A stretch of 64,000 bases of DNA from Nephrocerus scutellatus (Eukaryota > Arthropoda > Insecta > Diptera > Pipunculidae). The translations under genes and the position numbers were made by a program. The stretch covers positions 28,930,669 through 28,994,668 of the forward strand of contig OX352762.1 of the NCBI GenBank assembly GCA_947095585.1, written 5' to 3'. The notes below the pieces were generated by a model. The model had not been told where the DNA came from. It worked only from the letters and a program-made list of their open reading frames with translations, and did not search any database. Below are positions 42,213 through 53,998 of the stretch, piece by piece. Position 1 is the stretch's first letter; each line of letters starts with the position of its first letter.

Positions 42213-42636
42213 TTTTAAATTCTCTATATTAACTTCGCGTGCTCGTGGCTGGCTGGCTGGCTGGTGGGCAGAATCTTGTGATGAACTTTTAACACACTTC
42301 CTAAAGCCCGATTGAAATTTTGCACACATGTATATTTCCGGTGACAATACTTTCGAGTTTTTTTTACTTTTGTGTGTAATCGTGCCACGTGGTCGGGGGG
42401 CTCCCATACAAATTTTTTTCCCGGCATCAGATCATTTCATACTATAATGACTGTGTTCTGTGTGCGCTGTGAGCTGTTGGCAGCGCTGTTTGCTTTACAA
42501 TTGGGGTTGTTTTGTTGTTGGGTTGCAGTGATTCGTATGTGTTTTTGTATTTCAGCATTTATAGTGGAATTCAGTATACTTTTGGTTTTTAGAGAATTTA
42601 CATGAAAAATTTTAATTTTTATGGGTTGTTTTTTGC
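42213..42636 (+). repeat. Family A repeat, full-length copy
   Basis: Left end TTTTTAAATTCTCTATATTA, CTTCGCGTGCTCGTGG, (GGCT)3, GGTGGGCAGAATCTTGTGAT, CACACATGTATATTTCCGGT, GGGGGGCTCCCATACAAATT, a CATCAGATCATTTCATACTA module with GCAGCGCTGTTTGC, and the right end TTTAGAGAATTTACATGAAA to TATGGGTTGTTTTTT. No coding capacity. Confidence 0.9.
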
Positions 42637-42860
42637 CATTGCTTTTTTTTCATATGGCGACAGATGAAACTTTTTCATAAAAAGCAACTTTGGCGGTTGT
42701 CCATCAGCAAAAAATGAGGAATACATGTAATATTTCTGCACGTGGCGTATCTATTCTGACTGGTGAACGTGCTATCAAACATCCACGTGGTAAAGCTGAA
42801 TGACCAACCCTCAAAGTATGGTTGGAGCCAGGATATTAACTTCACCCATAAAAAACTATT

Positions 42861-43112
42861 ATTAATAATAGTATTTGGCGCGACAGACCGTTGCCCTCTA
42901 AGGCCTAGCTTCTCGTAACCATTCGTGTTGTGCGTATCCGAAAGGTGAATTGAAAAGAAGAATTGAAAGACAAGTTATTACTATCGGGCGTTTGTCAGAC
43001 AATTGTGAGAGGTGGGACCGTGAAATATACTTGTTGGTGTCTTTGGGATTCGAATCTAGAACCTTTTGGTTAGAAGTTCAAGGCACTAACCACTTGAGCC
43101 ATGGCGCACATA
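42861..43112 (-). mobile_element. tRNA-derived SINE copy, internally shortened
   Basis: Left tail ATTATTAATAATAGTATTTG, body GCCTAGCTTCTCGTAACCAT, a shortened middle, CAAGTTATTACTATCGGGCG, GTGAGAGGTGGGACCGTG, and the right head with GGATTCGAATC (B box reverse complement) and CACTTGAGCCATGGCGCAC. Confidence 0.8.
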
Positions 43113-43164
43113 CAAAAAATTGCATTATTACGGAACCCCAAATCAGCCGCGGAAATACTTATCA

Positions 43165-43290
43165 ACTATAATAATGAGATCTTCTAACGGTACCGCGAAG
43201 ACTAAATCGTGAAGAGAATTAAACCCGATAGGCTGCGGGCATCCCCGCATGAGCGAAGATAAATCCTGCTCGTGAAGTTTTTTTACTTGA
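43165..43290 (+). pseudogene. RTE LINE C-terminal scrap
   Basis: ACTATAATAATGAGATCTTC and TACCGCGAAGACTAAATCGT parallel the LYNDEIYERYRD..IVK segment of 34990-35060. Very short and interrupted by stops. Confidence 0.5.
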
Positions 43291-44265
43291 TGGTTGCACA
43301 AAGCACAGCGTTGACTTCCTCGACAGATTTTTTTTTTAAAGGTTTTCCAGCCTAGATCAGTGATTTCATGTAGGTTTAATTAAGATTTCTTAAATCCTAC
43401 GAAAAGCACGGACGGGTTTTCAAGCTTAATTTGCAGCTCGGTTTTACAGTAAGACTAATTCTAAGTTTATTGCAAGCTAAGAAAAATACCCTTTACCATT
43501 TGTACAATTTGTAAATTCTATCAAAAAAGTCATCGACGTTAAATAATGATTTGCCTGGGTATACTGATACTTGATTAGAAATAAATCAACCTCTACAGCT
43601 GAGCACAAACATATACAATTTATTCTGCATTAGTTCGGAACCTATGGGTAGATCCCCCTCACAAGTAACAACATAACGTAACCTTAATTTACGATGGAGA
43701 TTCGCCGTTTTTGCGTGGTTCTTATTATTTCTCCACAAGGCAGAGTCACGCGAAAAAAATTTCGCTTTCATTTGATTTAATTAAATCAAATTAAATATTC
43801 CAACTCTTTGCTACTTCATGCTAAATTATTTATGTATGCATGACGGCAAAGTCATACATTCCCTTGTGTGCATTAAGCGTAATAGTAGTGCATTTCAGAT
43901 AATAACAAGTGTTGCGCAACCGCTAATGAACTCTTAACAATATTTTGTTGCGTCAATTTTAATGCGTGCGGTGTGGTTGGTGTATGGCGGCGCCAGCATT
44001 ATTTATTAATAAATAATTTGTCGTCTGTGCTATTGTTACATTAACACTTTTTTAATTAGAACATTTTATGAATGAAGTTGTAAGCACATGTTTTTCTTGT
44101 GATGACAATTTTAAGTGTAAGTGATGTAATTTTTTTTATAAAAAATATTGTTTTAGCCGTTCACACATTTTTTTCTGGTTTATTTTGTTTCCTTATTCAT
44201 TTGCTAATTTGTTATTTGTTTTCGTTTGCATTTATATTTATTAATTTTTTCCCTATGATCTGTTC
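43291..44265. other. AT-rich, nothing recognised
   Basis: No domain or repeat recognised. The last 160 bases are T-rich and lead into the acceptor of the candidate exon at 44275. Confidence 0.4.
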
Positions 44266-44274
44266 TCATTTCAG

Positions 44275-44328
44275 AAAAGCATTTGACGGAAAAGTTAATA
44301 TATTATTAAAATATATAACTTCGAGAAG
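44275..44328 (+). CDS. Candidate 54-nt microexon of an unknown host gene
   Basis: A T-rich tract and TGTTCTCATTTCAG| precede, and |GTGAGTTGCA follows AGAAG: both splice sites are close to consensus. The exon length is a multiple of three. Read with one leading base it is open: KAFDGKVNILLKYITSR. The other frame beginning at the first base has a stop at the fourth codon. I do not recognise the peptide. No neighbouring exon was found, so the host gene would need large introns on both sides, which fits the transposon-filled surroundings. It could be coincidence. Confidence 0.35.
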
Positions 44329-44624
44329 GTGAGTTGCATTTTTCTCTCTTATACTGAAATTGCAATTCTGTTTATTAAAAATTTTACAAAACTTAAGAAA
44401 CCAGCTAGGTTTTTATTATTATCTCAATATAACTTTTGTAAGATATTTTAGTTTATTTTATTTTATTTTTTGCAACTTTTATTAGCCATTCTATTAGTAA
44501 TTAAGGCAGCTTAAATTTATTTAAAAGTTCTTTAAGTATGAAAATATATTTTTTCCATTCCTCAGAAAGTTCTTTTCTTGCACGCGAAGTCGACTTCGTC
44601 TTTTTTTTGGGTCAGTTCTGTCCA

Positions 44625-44830
44625 AAATCAAAGTAAAAAAAAAACAACCCATAAAAATTAAAACTTTTCAAGTAAATTCTCTAATAGGAGCTACACATAT
44701 GTTTAAAATTTGAAGAAAATCGAGCAAATTTGTAAAAAATTTACATGGGCAACCCTTCGTGCCTCAGGGCCTCCACTCCAAAAAATTTACAAAAAATGTT
44801 GTCCATCAGTGATACGTTTAGGTTTAGCAT
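44625..44830 (-). repeat. Family A repeat, inverted right part
   Basis: AAAAAAACAACCCATAAAAA, TTCAAGTAAATTCTCTAATA, then a TACACATATGTTTAAAATTT iteron and ATGTTGTCCATCAGTGATAC: the right end and first iteron on the minus strand. It breaks off near 44825. Confidence 0.75.
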
Positions 44831-45515
44831 TTACCTAAGAAATGCGGCTTGCATCGTGAACAAAGCAATTTAATATTTAATTCTTGATACACCTTTTCTC
44901 TTGATATTCCTCGGCACTTTATATTCCATACACATTTAAACTCCTATTGTCCAATACGATATTGTGCTATTGTAATTTCTCGGGTTTTCCATTTCTTTAC
45001 TGTAAAAAATTAAGGATCATACTACCTATAAACCGTAATCAACTGAATTTTCGCCGAAAGCGAAGAATTTATGATGTCGTCCAGTTTATCCATTTCACAA
45101 TACACAAGACGTCTAATTTAAAAAGCAGTTAAAGTTTGACAAACATGTAAATTTTTTTATAATTTCAATCTCCATCGATGCACCTCTCTAGGAGACTTAG
45201 AACTTTTGAAAATCCCTCATATGGTTTTTTGCTTCTTATTATGTGGTTACACTACCGCAATCCGAAATCTGTGACAATACTGGTTCATCATCAACTTTCA
45301 TCATCACCAGGGTGCAGATTTGGTCTTTTCGTAAGGATAAGATAGCTTTATCATTCCAACGCTTTTATAACATAGTTTAGACGACGACAAAAAGGTACTG
45401 TAGTATTAAAAGTTTTAAAAACGTGAGCCTAACAGAGGCAGCCTTATCACCTTCCATTTTTGCCGCTTGCACTAGCCATCTATGCATCTTTTTGGTTAGA
45501 TGCATAGATTTTAAT
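44831..45515. other. No recognisable gene
   Basis: The open frame at 44947-45132 holds a KRRIYDVV string that recalls the E2F DNA-binding core, but the context does not support a gene (see rejected items). Otherwise no structure seen. Confidence 0.35.
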
Positions 45516-45517
45516 TG

Positions 45518-45672
45518 AAGGGTAAAAAAACCCATAAAAATAAAACAATTTCGTGTAAATTCTCTAATCGCAAAGTTTGAATAAAATCGGATTACTTTTT
45601 AAAAAAAATATATGGGATAACCTAGGCACTGGGGCCTGATCACTTTCAAATTTTTACAGAAAGTTTTGTCCG
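45518..45672 (-). repeat. Family A repeat, inverted right part
   Basis: AAAAAAACCCATAAAAATAA, TTCGTGTAAATTCTCTAATC, AGTTTGAATAAAATCGGATT and TGATCACTTTCAAATTTTTA. It is fused directly to the 3' end of the RTE LINE at right. Confidence 0.75.
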
Positions 45673-47650
45673 GAGCCTACCGATTCTCTTCACAATGTCG
45701 ACATCGCGGTAACGATCGTAGATCTCATCATTATAGAGTCTCCGGAATCGTCCTTCTTCACATACGGGGCCAACAATTCTCCGTACAAGCCTAAGAGGTC
45801 AGAATGCTTTTTGCTAAGCACACAAGACTGGGTTTCTACCAACGATGTCAATATCGTCTGCGTAAGCCAGTATCTGAATGGACTTATAGAGGATTGTTCC
45901 TCTCGCCGTTACGTCAGAGTCTCGGATCACTTTCTCCAACGCCAGGTTGAATAGGACGCAGGCCAGTCCATACCCTTGTCGGAGCCCATTATAGATGTTG
46001 AATGGGATTGATAGTGATCCGGATATTTTTACTTGGCTAATAACATTGGTCATGGTCAACCTACATGGTATTGTCAGTTTATTTGGGATGCCGAATTCTC
46101 TCATGGCTATATTAAGTTCTACTCTGGCTATGCTATCATAGACGGCTTTTAAGTCTATACAAACATGGTGTAGTGAGTTTTGAATCTAGGGCATTCATCA
46201 TCTGCCTAAGGGTGCAAATTTGATCCGTTGTTGATTTGCCTGGGAAGAAGCCACATTGGTATGGACCAATGATGACTTTAGTGTATGGGGCTATCGTTGA
46301 AGGATAGAGGAGAAAATATTATACGCGGTACTTAACAACGTTATACCACGATAATTGCTGCAGGTTGTGATATCTCCTATTTTATGTATGGGGCACAGAA
46401 TGCCTTTTCGATAGTCTTCTGGCATCGCTTCTTCCTCCCATACTTGCACTATCAGTTCATGAATCGCTTGGTGTATTGTGGGGCCTTTTGTTTTAATTAG
46501 CTCCGCTGGGATACCATCAGATCCCGGGGCTTTATTATTTTTGAGCCGATTTATCGCTCTGCTAACTTCGTGTCTATGCTTGGTGGCGGCAGCATAGTGT
46601 GAACTTCGGTCATTGGTGGAGCATTCAATTTCTCAGTTAGGTGGACATTAAGCAACTCATGAAAGTGTTCTTCCCATCGCTCTAAGATGCTTTTGAGACT
46701 CATTGGTAGAACTTCCGCGCCTGGTGCGGTCCTCGCTCTCTGTACTGTTCTAGTTCACGGGCTAGATTCTTCTCCCAGGTTGCTTTCTTTCGCCGGTAAA
46801 CTGTTTTTTCATATCTTCTGAGCTCTTTGTATTCATCTTCGCGTGCCCGCGTTCTATGAGATTGTTGCATTGCTCGGTACGCTACATTCTTACGTTCAGT
46901 CGCTAGTTTACATTCGTCATCGAACCAGTCGTTCCGATGTCTACGACTACTACCTAAGATGGAGTCAGCAGTACTAATGACAGTATTTCTCTTCTACGCC
47001 CGGCATCTCAGCCCCAGGACTTACTCTCCCTGCATCTAGGGCGAGTCCTATCGCTTGACCGTAGTTGTTTCTGGTCTTTTCGTTGCGAATGGCAGCCTTG
47101 TTGACTCGAATCTGATTCGCGGATGCTGTCTTTCTTGATGATGCAATCCGCGCTCGGAGCACCATACCAAGAAGATAGTGGTCCGAGTCGACGTTGGCAC
47201 CTCGGTACGTTCGTACCGTCATTCGGTTCGGGTTGTGGCGTCGGTCTATCAATACGTGGTCTATCTGGTTGCGAGTGGCTCCATCAGGAGATACCAAGGT
47301 GGCTTTGTGGATATTTTTACGCGCAAACCTTGTACTAGTAACGACCAAATTATTGCTTGCTCCCATCTCTATGACTCGTTGTCATTGTCATTAGTGTTCT
47401 CGTGTAAGCTATGGGTGCCAATGTATTGCCTGAATACTGGCTGCCTACCTATTTTGGCATTCATATTCCCCAGAATGATTTTTACGTCATTCTAAGGACA
47501 GGCATGGCGTTCCCGTTAGACTGATTCAAAGAATTCTTAAATCGTTTAGCCGAGTTCGTTGCCGTGGTCGTCGTCGTTCATCAGTGTATCCGAGGCTGAT
47601 TTGGAGTTCCGTAATATGATTTTTTTACGGGCGAAGTTATTGGCATCGCG
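45673..47650 (-). pseudogene. RTE-clade LINE, long but broken ORF (endonuclease to RT)
   Basis: On the minus strand the order is as follows. The end of the endonuclease is at 47640-47100: a SASDTLMNDDDHGNEL segment, then FARKNIHKATLVSPDGATRN, QIDHVLIDRRH and VDSDHYLLGMVLRARI with the family SDH catalytic triplet. A linker follows, then reverse transcriptase at about 46600-45830 with IYNGLRQGYGLACVLFNLAL and the catalytic box YADDIDIVGR. A C-terminal segment runs to 45673. Such LINEs copy themselves by nicking DNA and reverse transcribing on site. Several frameshifts and stops make it inactive, although the YADD box is intact. The first part of the endonuclease and the 3' UTR are missing. Confidence 0.88.
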
Positions 47651-47794
47651 CCAACCTAACTTTGAAGGGACTAGCCCGATCGTTTCGCTTTTCGTTTACT
47701 GGGGGAAAACTACAAGCGGTCACCACCTGGAGGTTTGATCGCACTTCCACCAGTCAGAGATAGTTGCGGCCACATGCATTTCTGAAGCATTCTG

Positions 47795-48275
47795 TGTTAT
47801 TCGCCCTACTCTGCTGATCGCTGACCGCCTTAACGCGATATACCGGGTCCCAAAAAAGATAATCTTATCAGAGTACCTAACGAACTTATGGTGTGAATAT
47901 GGCTACACATCCAGTTGTTTCGACGTGATGTTTCCATTTCAGCGCTTCCTAACGGTTCCAAAGAAACAACTTTTCCAAGTACCAAACGAACATATGGTGT
48001 AAATTTATCTTCAGTGTGTCCAGTGGCTTAGGTATCATACTCTTACACACATATTCAACCATATATCCAATCCAGCGCCATCTAACAAGTCCAAAAAAAG
48101 CCAACTTATAGGGGCATGAAACGAACATATGTTGTAAATATGGCTTCGATACATCCAGTGGCTTAGGCGTGATGACATCTCGACTCCAGCGCCACCTAAC
48201 GGGCTTAACAAAGAGATAAAGTTATCGGAGCAAACAACGAACATGTGAATATGAGTCCAGTGGTTTAGGAGTTAA
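47795..48275 (+). repeat. About 125-bp tandem repeat, four diverged copies (family C, inverted relative to 13490)
   Basis: Each unit has an AACTTATCGGAGCACC-like block, ACGAACATATGGTGTRAATATGGCT, a TCGATACATCCAGTGGCTTAGG-like block and a CAGCGCCACCTAACGGG-like block. These are the reverse complement of the family at 13490-13985. A wandering spacer (GATGACATCTCGACT) separates the units. Confidence 0.75.
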
Positions 48276-49005
48276 TCGATTACTATAAACTATTTTTGAA
48301 TATAAAGATAGTACACTATAAATCAATCAATTTACAACAGACGCATAGGGTTTTAGTTTTTCCAGTTTTTTGTTTCTGTCAGTTTATTTAAAACATTTAT
48401 GCTGTTGAACGAATACCGCACTCAATAAAAACAACAACCGCCTTCCGTCCGTCCGTCCGCCCGACTTCATGTTTGATTCGAACATTGTCTTTTCTGCGTG
48501 TATTGCTAATTGCAGCGCATCCCCCTTTTTTTCTTGAATTGTTTGATTGATCGATCGCAATAACGTGTTACAAAAGAAACTATTCTCTGGGCGATTAGCT
48601 ACACAGTTTTGTAAAAACTTCAACGTAGGGACCGGACGGTCTCCGAGTTGTCGACAGAGCGACGACCACATATATTATACACTGACCGAGCGCTAATAAT
48701 GATCTAAAAGTAACAACCATGAGCTCATCAGTAATTTCCTGCGTTCGTTGTTGGTGATCACGTAAAATTTTATCTGAACGCAATTCAAAATAAAGGAAGG
48801 AAGTTTTTAATTGGTTTCAGGCACTCTTCGTATAGTATATGCTTACTTAATTCATTCATTGTCTACATACAGCAGCGGGCGTCTAGCGTATATGCTAACC
48901 TACGAGTATCTGTTTGTGCTCATTGACTTTGTGTTTGTTTCATTTACATATTTAATATTTTGTTAATATTTGTAATGTCAATTCCAGATAATAATTTCAA
49001 ACCAT
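48276..49005. other. No recognisable gene; possible promoter-like stretch
   Basis: 48430-48790 is richer in G/C than its surroundings and on the minus strand contains GGTCAGTGTATAATATATG, an initiator-like and TATA-like combination. The open frame at 48384-48671 (minus) has no recognisable domain. Nothing decisive. Confidence 0.25.
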
Positions 49006-49010
49006 AGGAT

Positions 49011-49690
49011 TTGCGTCTAAATAATTCATTAGATCAACTACGGAAGAGTGACATCGTTATTTTGATGAGTGACCTTAACGCAAAGGTAGGCAGCGACAAC
49101 AGTGATTGGGAACATGTCATGGGAAAACACGGCCTTGGTTCTATGAATAACAACGGTGAAGGGTTTGCTGATCTATGTTCTGATCGCAACCTAATCATTG
49201 GATGCACAATTTTTCCCCACAAAAACATCCACAAAGCCACCTGGACCTCTCATGATCACATGTACAACAACCAGATTGATCACATCGCTATAAGCAACAA
49301 GTGGCGATCATCTTTGCTGGACGTTAGAACCCGACGTCTAGCAGCCGACGTCTACAGCGACCACCACCTTGTGGTTGGCAGTGTGCGGTTGAAGCTCGCG
49401 GTTCACTCAGCCACACGAAGTCAAATAACGAGAAAGCCAGCTGTAGCAGCACTGAAAGACCCAGATGTGAAACTGCAATATGTATCCCGCGTACAACAGT
49501 CTCTCTCTGTGATACAGCCCCAAACCCAAGAGTCTAAATGGGAGAAAACAGTAAATGCGTATACGGAAGCAGACTCATCCATTTTAGGTTATCCCGACAA
49601 AACTAGAAAAGAATGGATATCAGATAGCACATGGAACACCATTCGTGAACGTCAATCCATCAAAGCAGAGTTAAACGCGGCCTCGGGTGC
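49011..49690 (+). pseudogene. RTE-like LINE endonuclease and linker, second subfamily
   Basis: An open frame of over 220 codons without stops reads LRKSDIVILMSDLNAKVGSD, then GEGFADLCSDRNLIIGCTIF, PHKNIHKATWTSHDH, NQIDHIAISNKWRSSLLDVR and YSDHHLVVGSVRLKL. These are the C-terminal catalytic motifs of the APE-type endonuclease in RTE-like LINEs. The linker KEWISDSTWNTIRERQSIKA follows. Compared with 45673-47650 it differs clearly, so it is a separate subfamily. The N-terminal part of the endonuclease is absent. The ORF is cut by Family A sequence near 49690, before any reverse transcriptase. Confidence 0.85.
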
Positions 49691-49699
49691 CGACGGACA

Positions 49700-51265
49700 A
49701 CATTTTAGTAGACATGTTGGAGACATAGGGCCCCCGGGGTCGTGGGGCCCAATACAAATTTTTTAAAAAAGTTAACCCGATTTTCTTCAAATTTTATATA
49801 CATGTGTATCTCCGATACACAACACTTTTTTTTTATTGAACGGGCCCTGAGGACCGTATCTCCGATGGAAAAAACTGTTTGTACAATTTTTGGAGTAAAC
49901 GGGCATTTAGGCTCGAGTGGTGCCCATATAATTTTTTTTTAAAAATTTGCTCGATTTTCTTCAAATTTTATACACATGTGTATCTCCAATGGACAAAACT
50001 TTTTGTAAAATTTTTGGAGTGAACGGGCCCTGAGGATCTAGGGGGCCCGATTTCTTCAAATTTTAAACACATTTGCATCTTCGATGGACAAATCTGTTTG
50101 TAAAATTTTTCAAGTAAGTTTTGTAAAAATTTTTATTTTTATTTTATTTGGAATGATCGGACCCTGAGACCCGAGTGGTGCCCATGTACATTTTTTAAAA
50201 ATTAACCCGATTTCCTTCAAATTTTAAACCCATAATATGTATCTCCTAGTAGAGAATTTACATGAAAAGTTTTAATTTTTAAATTCTCTATATTAACTTC
50301 ACTTGCCCGTGGGTCGGTCGTCGGTCGTCTGTCGTGGAATCTTGCGATAAATTTTTAACCCACTTCCCAAAGCCCGATTTTATTGAAATTTTGCACACAT
50401 GTGTATTTCCGGAGACAACACTTTCTATTAAAATTTTAGGGCCACGGGATCGGGGGGATCCCATACAAATATTTTACAAAATTTTACTCGATTCTCTTCA
50501 AATTTTATACACATGTGTATCTCTGATGGACAACACTTTTTGTAAAAATTTTGGGCCCCGAGTTCGTAGGGCCACATAAAATTTTTTTACACTTTTTGTA
50601 AAATTTTGGAGACCCCGGGCCCCAGGGTCATTGGGCCCCAACATTTTTAAAAAAAAAATTAACCCGATTTTTTTTAAACTTTATATATGTGTTTATCTCC
50701 GATGGACAACACTTTTCGCAAAATTTTGGTGGCCGGGGTCTTGGGGCCCCATATAAATTTTTCAAAAAAATTAACCCGATTTTCTTCAAATTTTATACGC
50801 CTGTGTATCTCCGATGGACAACAACAATGTGGTGCCCATATAATTTTTTTTTAAAAATTTGCTCGATTTTCTTCAAATTTTATACACATGTGTATCTCCA
50901 ATGGACAAAACTTTTTGTAAAGTTTTTAGGCTCGAGTGGTGCCCATATAATTTTTTTTTAAAAATTTGCTCGATTTTCTTCAAATTTTATACACATGTGT
51001 ATCTCCAATGGACAAAACTTTTTGTAAAGTTTTTGGAGTGAACGGGCCGGGCCCTGAGGCCCGAAGGGTGCCCACATAATTTTTTTAAAAATTAGCTCGA
51101 TTTTCTTCAAATTTTAAACACATGTGTATCACTGATGGACAAAACTTTTTGTAAATTTGTTGTAGTGATAGGGCCCTGAGACCCGTGTGGTGTCAATGTA
51201 AATTTTTTTTAAAATTAGCCCGATTTTCTTCAAATTTTAACACATACCCATTTACATGAACAATT
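49700..51265 (+). repeat. Family A tandem array: iterons and head-to-tail copies
   Basis: About a dozen iterons of 100-150 bp, each with CCGATTTTCTTCAAATTTTA, ACACATGTGTATCTCCRATG, GGACAAMACTTTTTGTAAAA and a GGGCCC-rich block. At about 50235-50300 a right end (AGAGAATTTACATGAAAAGT, TTTTAATTTTT) runs straight into a left end (AAATTCTCTATATTAACTTC), and the same junction recurs at about 51255-51290. So at least three copies are joined head to tail, with the ATGGGTTG-T(n) tail lost at the junctions. A 120-bp iteron is exactly duplicated at 50830-50925 / 50940-51030. Confidence 0.9.
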
Positions 51266-51765
51266 TTAATTTTTAAATTCTCTATATTAACTTCACTTGC
51301 CCGTGGCTGGCTGGCCAAATCTTGTGATCAATTTTTAACCCACTTCCTACAGCCCGATTTTATTGAAATTTGGCACACATGTATATGACAACACTTTCTA
51401 TTAAAATTTGAGGCCCCTCGGGCCGCGGTGTCGGGGGCTCCCATACAAATATTTTACAAAATTTACCCGATTTTCTTTAAATTTTGTACACATGTGTGTC
51501 TTCGATGGAAAACACTTTTTGTAAAAATTTGGAGCGATCGGCCGGCCCCTTGGGGACCCCAATATAAAATTTTGAAATATCGCTATATCGCATCAGATCA
51601 CGGCAAAGTATGAGCTCTGTGCTTTGTGAGCAGCGCTGTTCGCTGCCGCTGCGGCATTTGGTGGGTGATTTTGCCACAAAACGAGCACGCAGTGTGTGTG
51701 TGTGTGTGTGTGTATCTCCGATTAGAGAATTTACAAGAAAAATTTTTATGGGTTGTTTTTTTATT
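51266..51765 (+). repeat. Family A repeat, full-length copy at the end of the array
   Basis: The same module order as 24466-25018: left end, short GGCT run, CCAAATCTTGTGATCAATTT, one iteron, CGCTATATCGCATCAGATCA, GCAGCGCTGTTCGCTGCCGC, an expanded (TG)n, and the right end TTAGAGAATTTACAAGAAAA to TTTATGGGTTGTTTTTTT. Confidence 0.92.
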
Positions 51766-53070
51766 TTCGCTTTTTCTGACTCATGAGACACGGTAATGGG
51801 TAAATCTGCAAAAATCCCGAGGTTGAAAATTTTCATAATAACTATACTTCCTTTTACTATGTAAAAGAAAGTAAAAATATGATAACTCGCCCACTACTGA
51901 GACAATTCAATTAGGAAACGTGTAGAAAAAATTACACAAGAATTTCACCATTGGAAATCCACAAAAACTCTTAGGCAGATAAAAATTTGTTTATTGTTTA
52001 CGTTTGATCAGATCAGAAATTTAGATTGATTACGGACAGGCAATTTTTTAACTTTTTGTGGTTCGTCATTAATTTCCAATGACAATTTATTGTTAGTCCT
52101 TCCAATCTGCGCGGATAAAAATCTACTGAAAAGCGAGCCAAGGAGCGAAGCCAGGTGAAATGTTTGTTCCTCAATTTCAAATATAAAAGCAAAAATAATC
52201 CGACTTTGTGTGAACGTATAAAACCCTAAAAAATTACTTTCGCTTTACGTTTTCGCTCTTGTGAGATATGAACGTCTGTTCTTTATTGCTTTTATCATTT
52301 CGACCAGAAGCGTTTTATTTTGGGCTTGGTGAAAAAACTTTTTTTCTTTTGATTTCCTTTTTTTTTTTTTGTTATTTCGTCTTTCCACCGTTCACCAAGG
52401 ATGATGACTACTCGTAATGTAGTACAAGTTTAGAGCTGTGTATAAAAATACACACAATAATATGCGTATCTTTATAGCACGAAAACTCACAAATATTTTT
52501 AAGATTGCGTCTGTTGATGCGAGAGTGAGTCAGACAGTTTAAAATAATAGATATCAATTTAAATATATAAAAATAAAATGGTTAGTACATATGTGTTTAT
52601 ATCCATTCAGATACAAAATTTAAAACAAAAAAAAGCAGAAATACTATTAAAAAATTGAATTACACGCAAGAACATTGAATTTTAGCCGACTGAGTCAAGT
52701 TGGAATTCGTCAGAGTGATCGTCGATTGTCGCAAGGCAATTTATCACTAAACTGGCATAGTATAAAAGTAAAAGTGGTTACGTCCGATGTAATAACTTTT
52801 TGAAAAACAGCCAACTATTTCTTTTTTTTTTCGTCACAAAAAAATGAAAGTGACAGTGAATTTTTTTCATGGTATTAATAATTGATTTCTGAAGTTTATT
52901 AAAAATATTGTTCGAATAATAAATATTTGATTATTTTATACTTGGAGAAGTCTCGTTGAGTAACGGTTTTCTATCTAAAAACGGTGTTGGAACTTGAAAC
53001 CATTTCTAGAACTGTTTTTAACATATGGTTTGATATATTTCTTTGAAAATAATTTAAATTGTAATACGAG
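51766..53070. other. AT-rich, nothing recognised
   Basis: No domain or repeat recognised. Confidence 0.4.
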
Positions 53071-53074
53071 GATG

Positions 53075-53770
53075 GTTTGATAAGTTAGTGACTTTTTGAA
53101 TAAAATATGTTTTTTCGACAAAAAAGCGTTCAACAAGAAGTCTTTTTTTAAGATCGATACATTTAGTCCAGCTTTTTAAATTTTTTTTATTTCTTCCAAG
53201 GACCTCAAAATAGGCGTTTGTTTAAGTGATGACCTATTTTGTTAGACCCAAATCTCCTACCGCCCAGCCATTTCTTCAGGTTTTGAAACAGGAAATAGTC
53301 GCAGGAGCTAAAATTGGAGTATATGCTGGCTGGGGTAGCAGTTCGTAGCCCAATTTATGGATTCTTGCCATGGTGACTACACACGTGTGCACGCTGCATT
53401 TTCTTCACGGAAAATCACTTTTTTCTTCAACACTTATTGCTTCAAATCAATATCGAATCTATCCAAAATCTCTAAATAATATTCGTCGGTGATAGTTTTA
53501 CCCTTTTCAAGGTAGTCGATGTAAATGACACCACGTGCATCCCAAAAAACTGTGGCCATGACCTTGTTGGCCTACAGACCCACCTTGGGTCATTTTTGGT
53601 TCACGTTCACCCGGAGAAACTAACTGTCTTAATTGTTCCTTGGTCCTCTGATGTGTTGTGATGGATTTGTGTTTCGTCACCGGCTACGAAACGGCGCCAA
53701 AACTCGTTCGGATTGCGGCTGAACACTCCTTTGAAATTTATCATACGAAATTAAATTTTTTTTAGGTCTT
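53075..53770 (-). pseudogene. mariner-like transposase, C-terminal two thirds, heavily mutated
   Basis: The right end of the element in plus coordinates begins near 53075 with ACGAGGATGGTTTGATAAGT, a mariner-type terminal repeat. Minus-strand frames read NPNEFWRRFVAGDET (first catalytic Asp), TVFWDARGVIYIDYLEKGK, TITDEYYLEILDRFDIDLKQ and an LEEIKKI...AGLNVSIL C-terminus. Stops and frameshifts are numerous. Unlike 37890-38767 the middle region is kept, but the HTH region is missing. Confidence 0.85.
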
Positions 53771-53998
53771 AGGTTTTTACGGTTGTCTGTTTTCAATGGT
53801 TGTAGAACACAAATTAAATTACGCAGCTTGCTCAAAATTGGACAGTAGTCTATTAATAGATGTAAGAGCAGTGTTGCATTTAAAGTTACTGCGCGGGAAA
53901 TTCAAAAAGTCACTGACGTATCAAACTGCCCTCGTAAACGAAAACGTTGACAAGGTATGTGCGTTGTATTGCATCTTTAGGAAAGTTTATCACACCCC

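Noticed and set aside
44947..45132. KRRIYDVV string in an open frame, recalling the E2F DNA-binding core
   Set aside because: Only about eight residues match well; the residues after it (QFIHFTIHK) lack the conserved NVLEG, and there are no splice sites or neighbouring exons that would make a gene.
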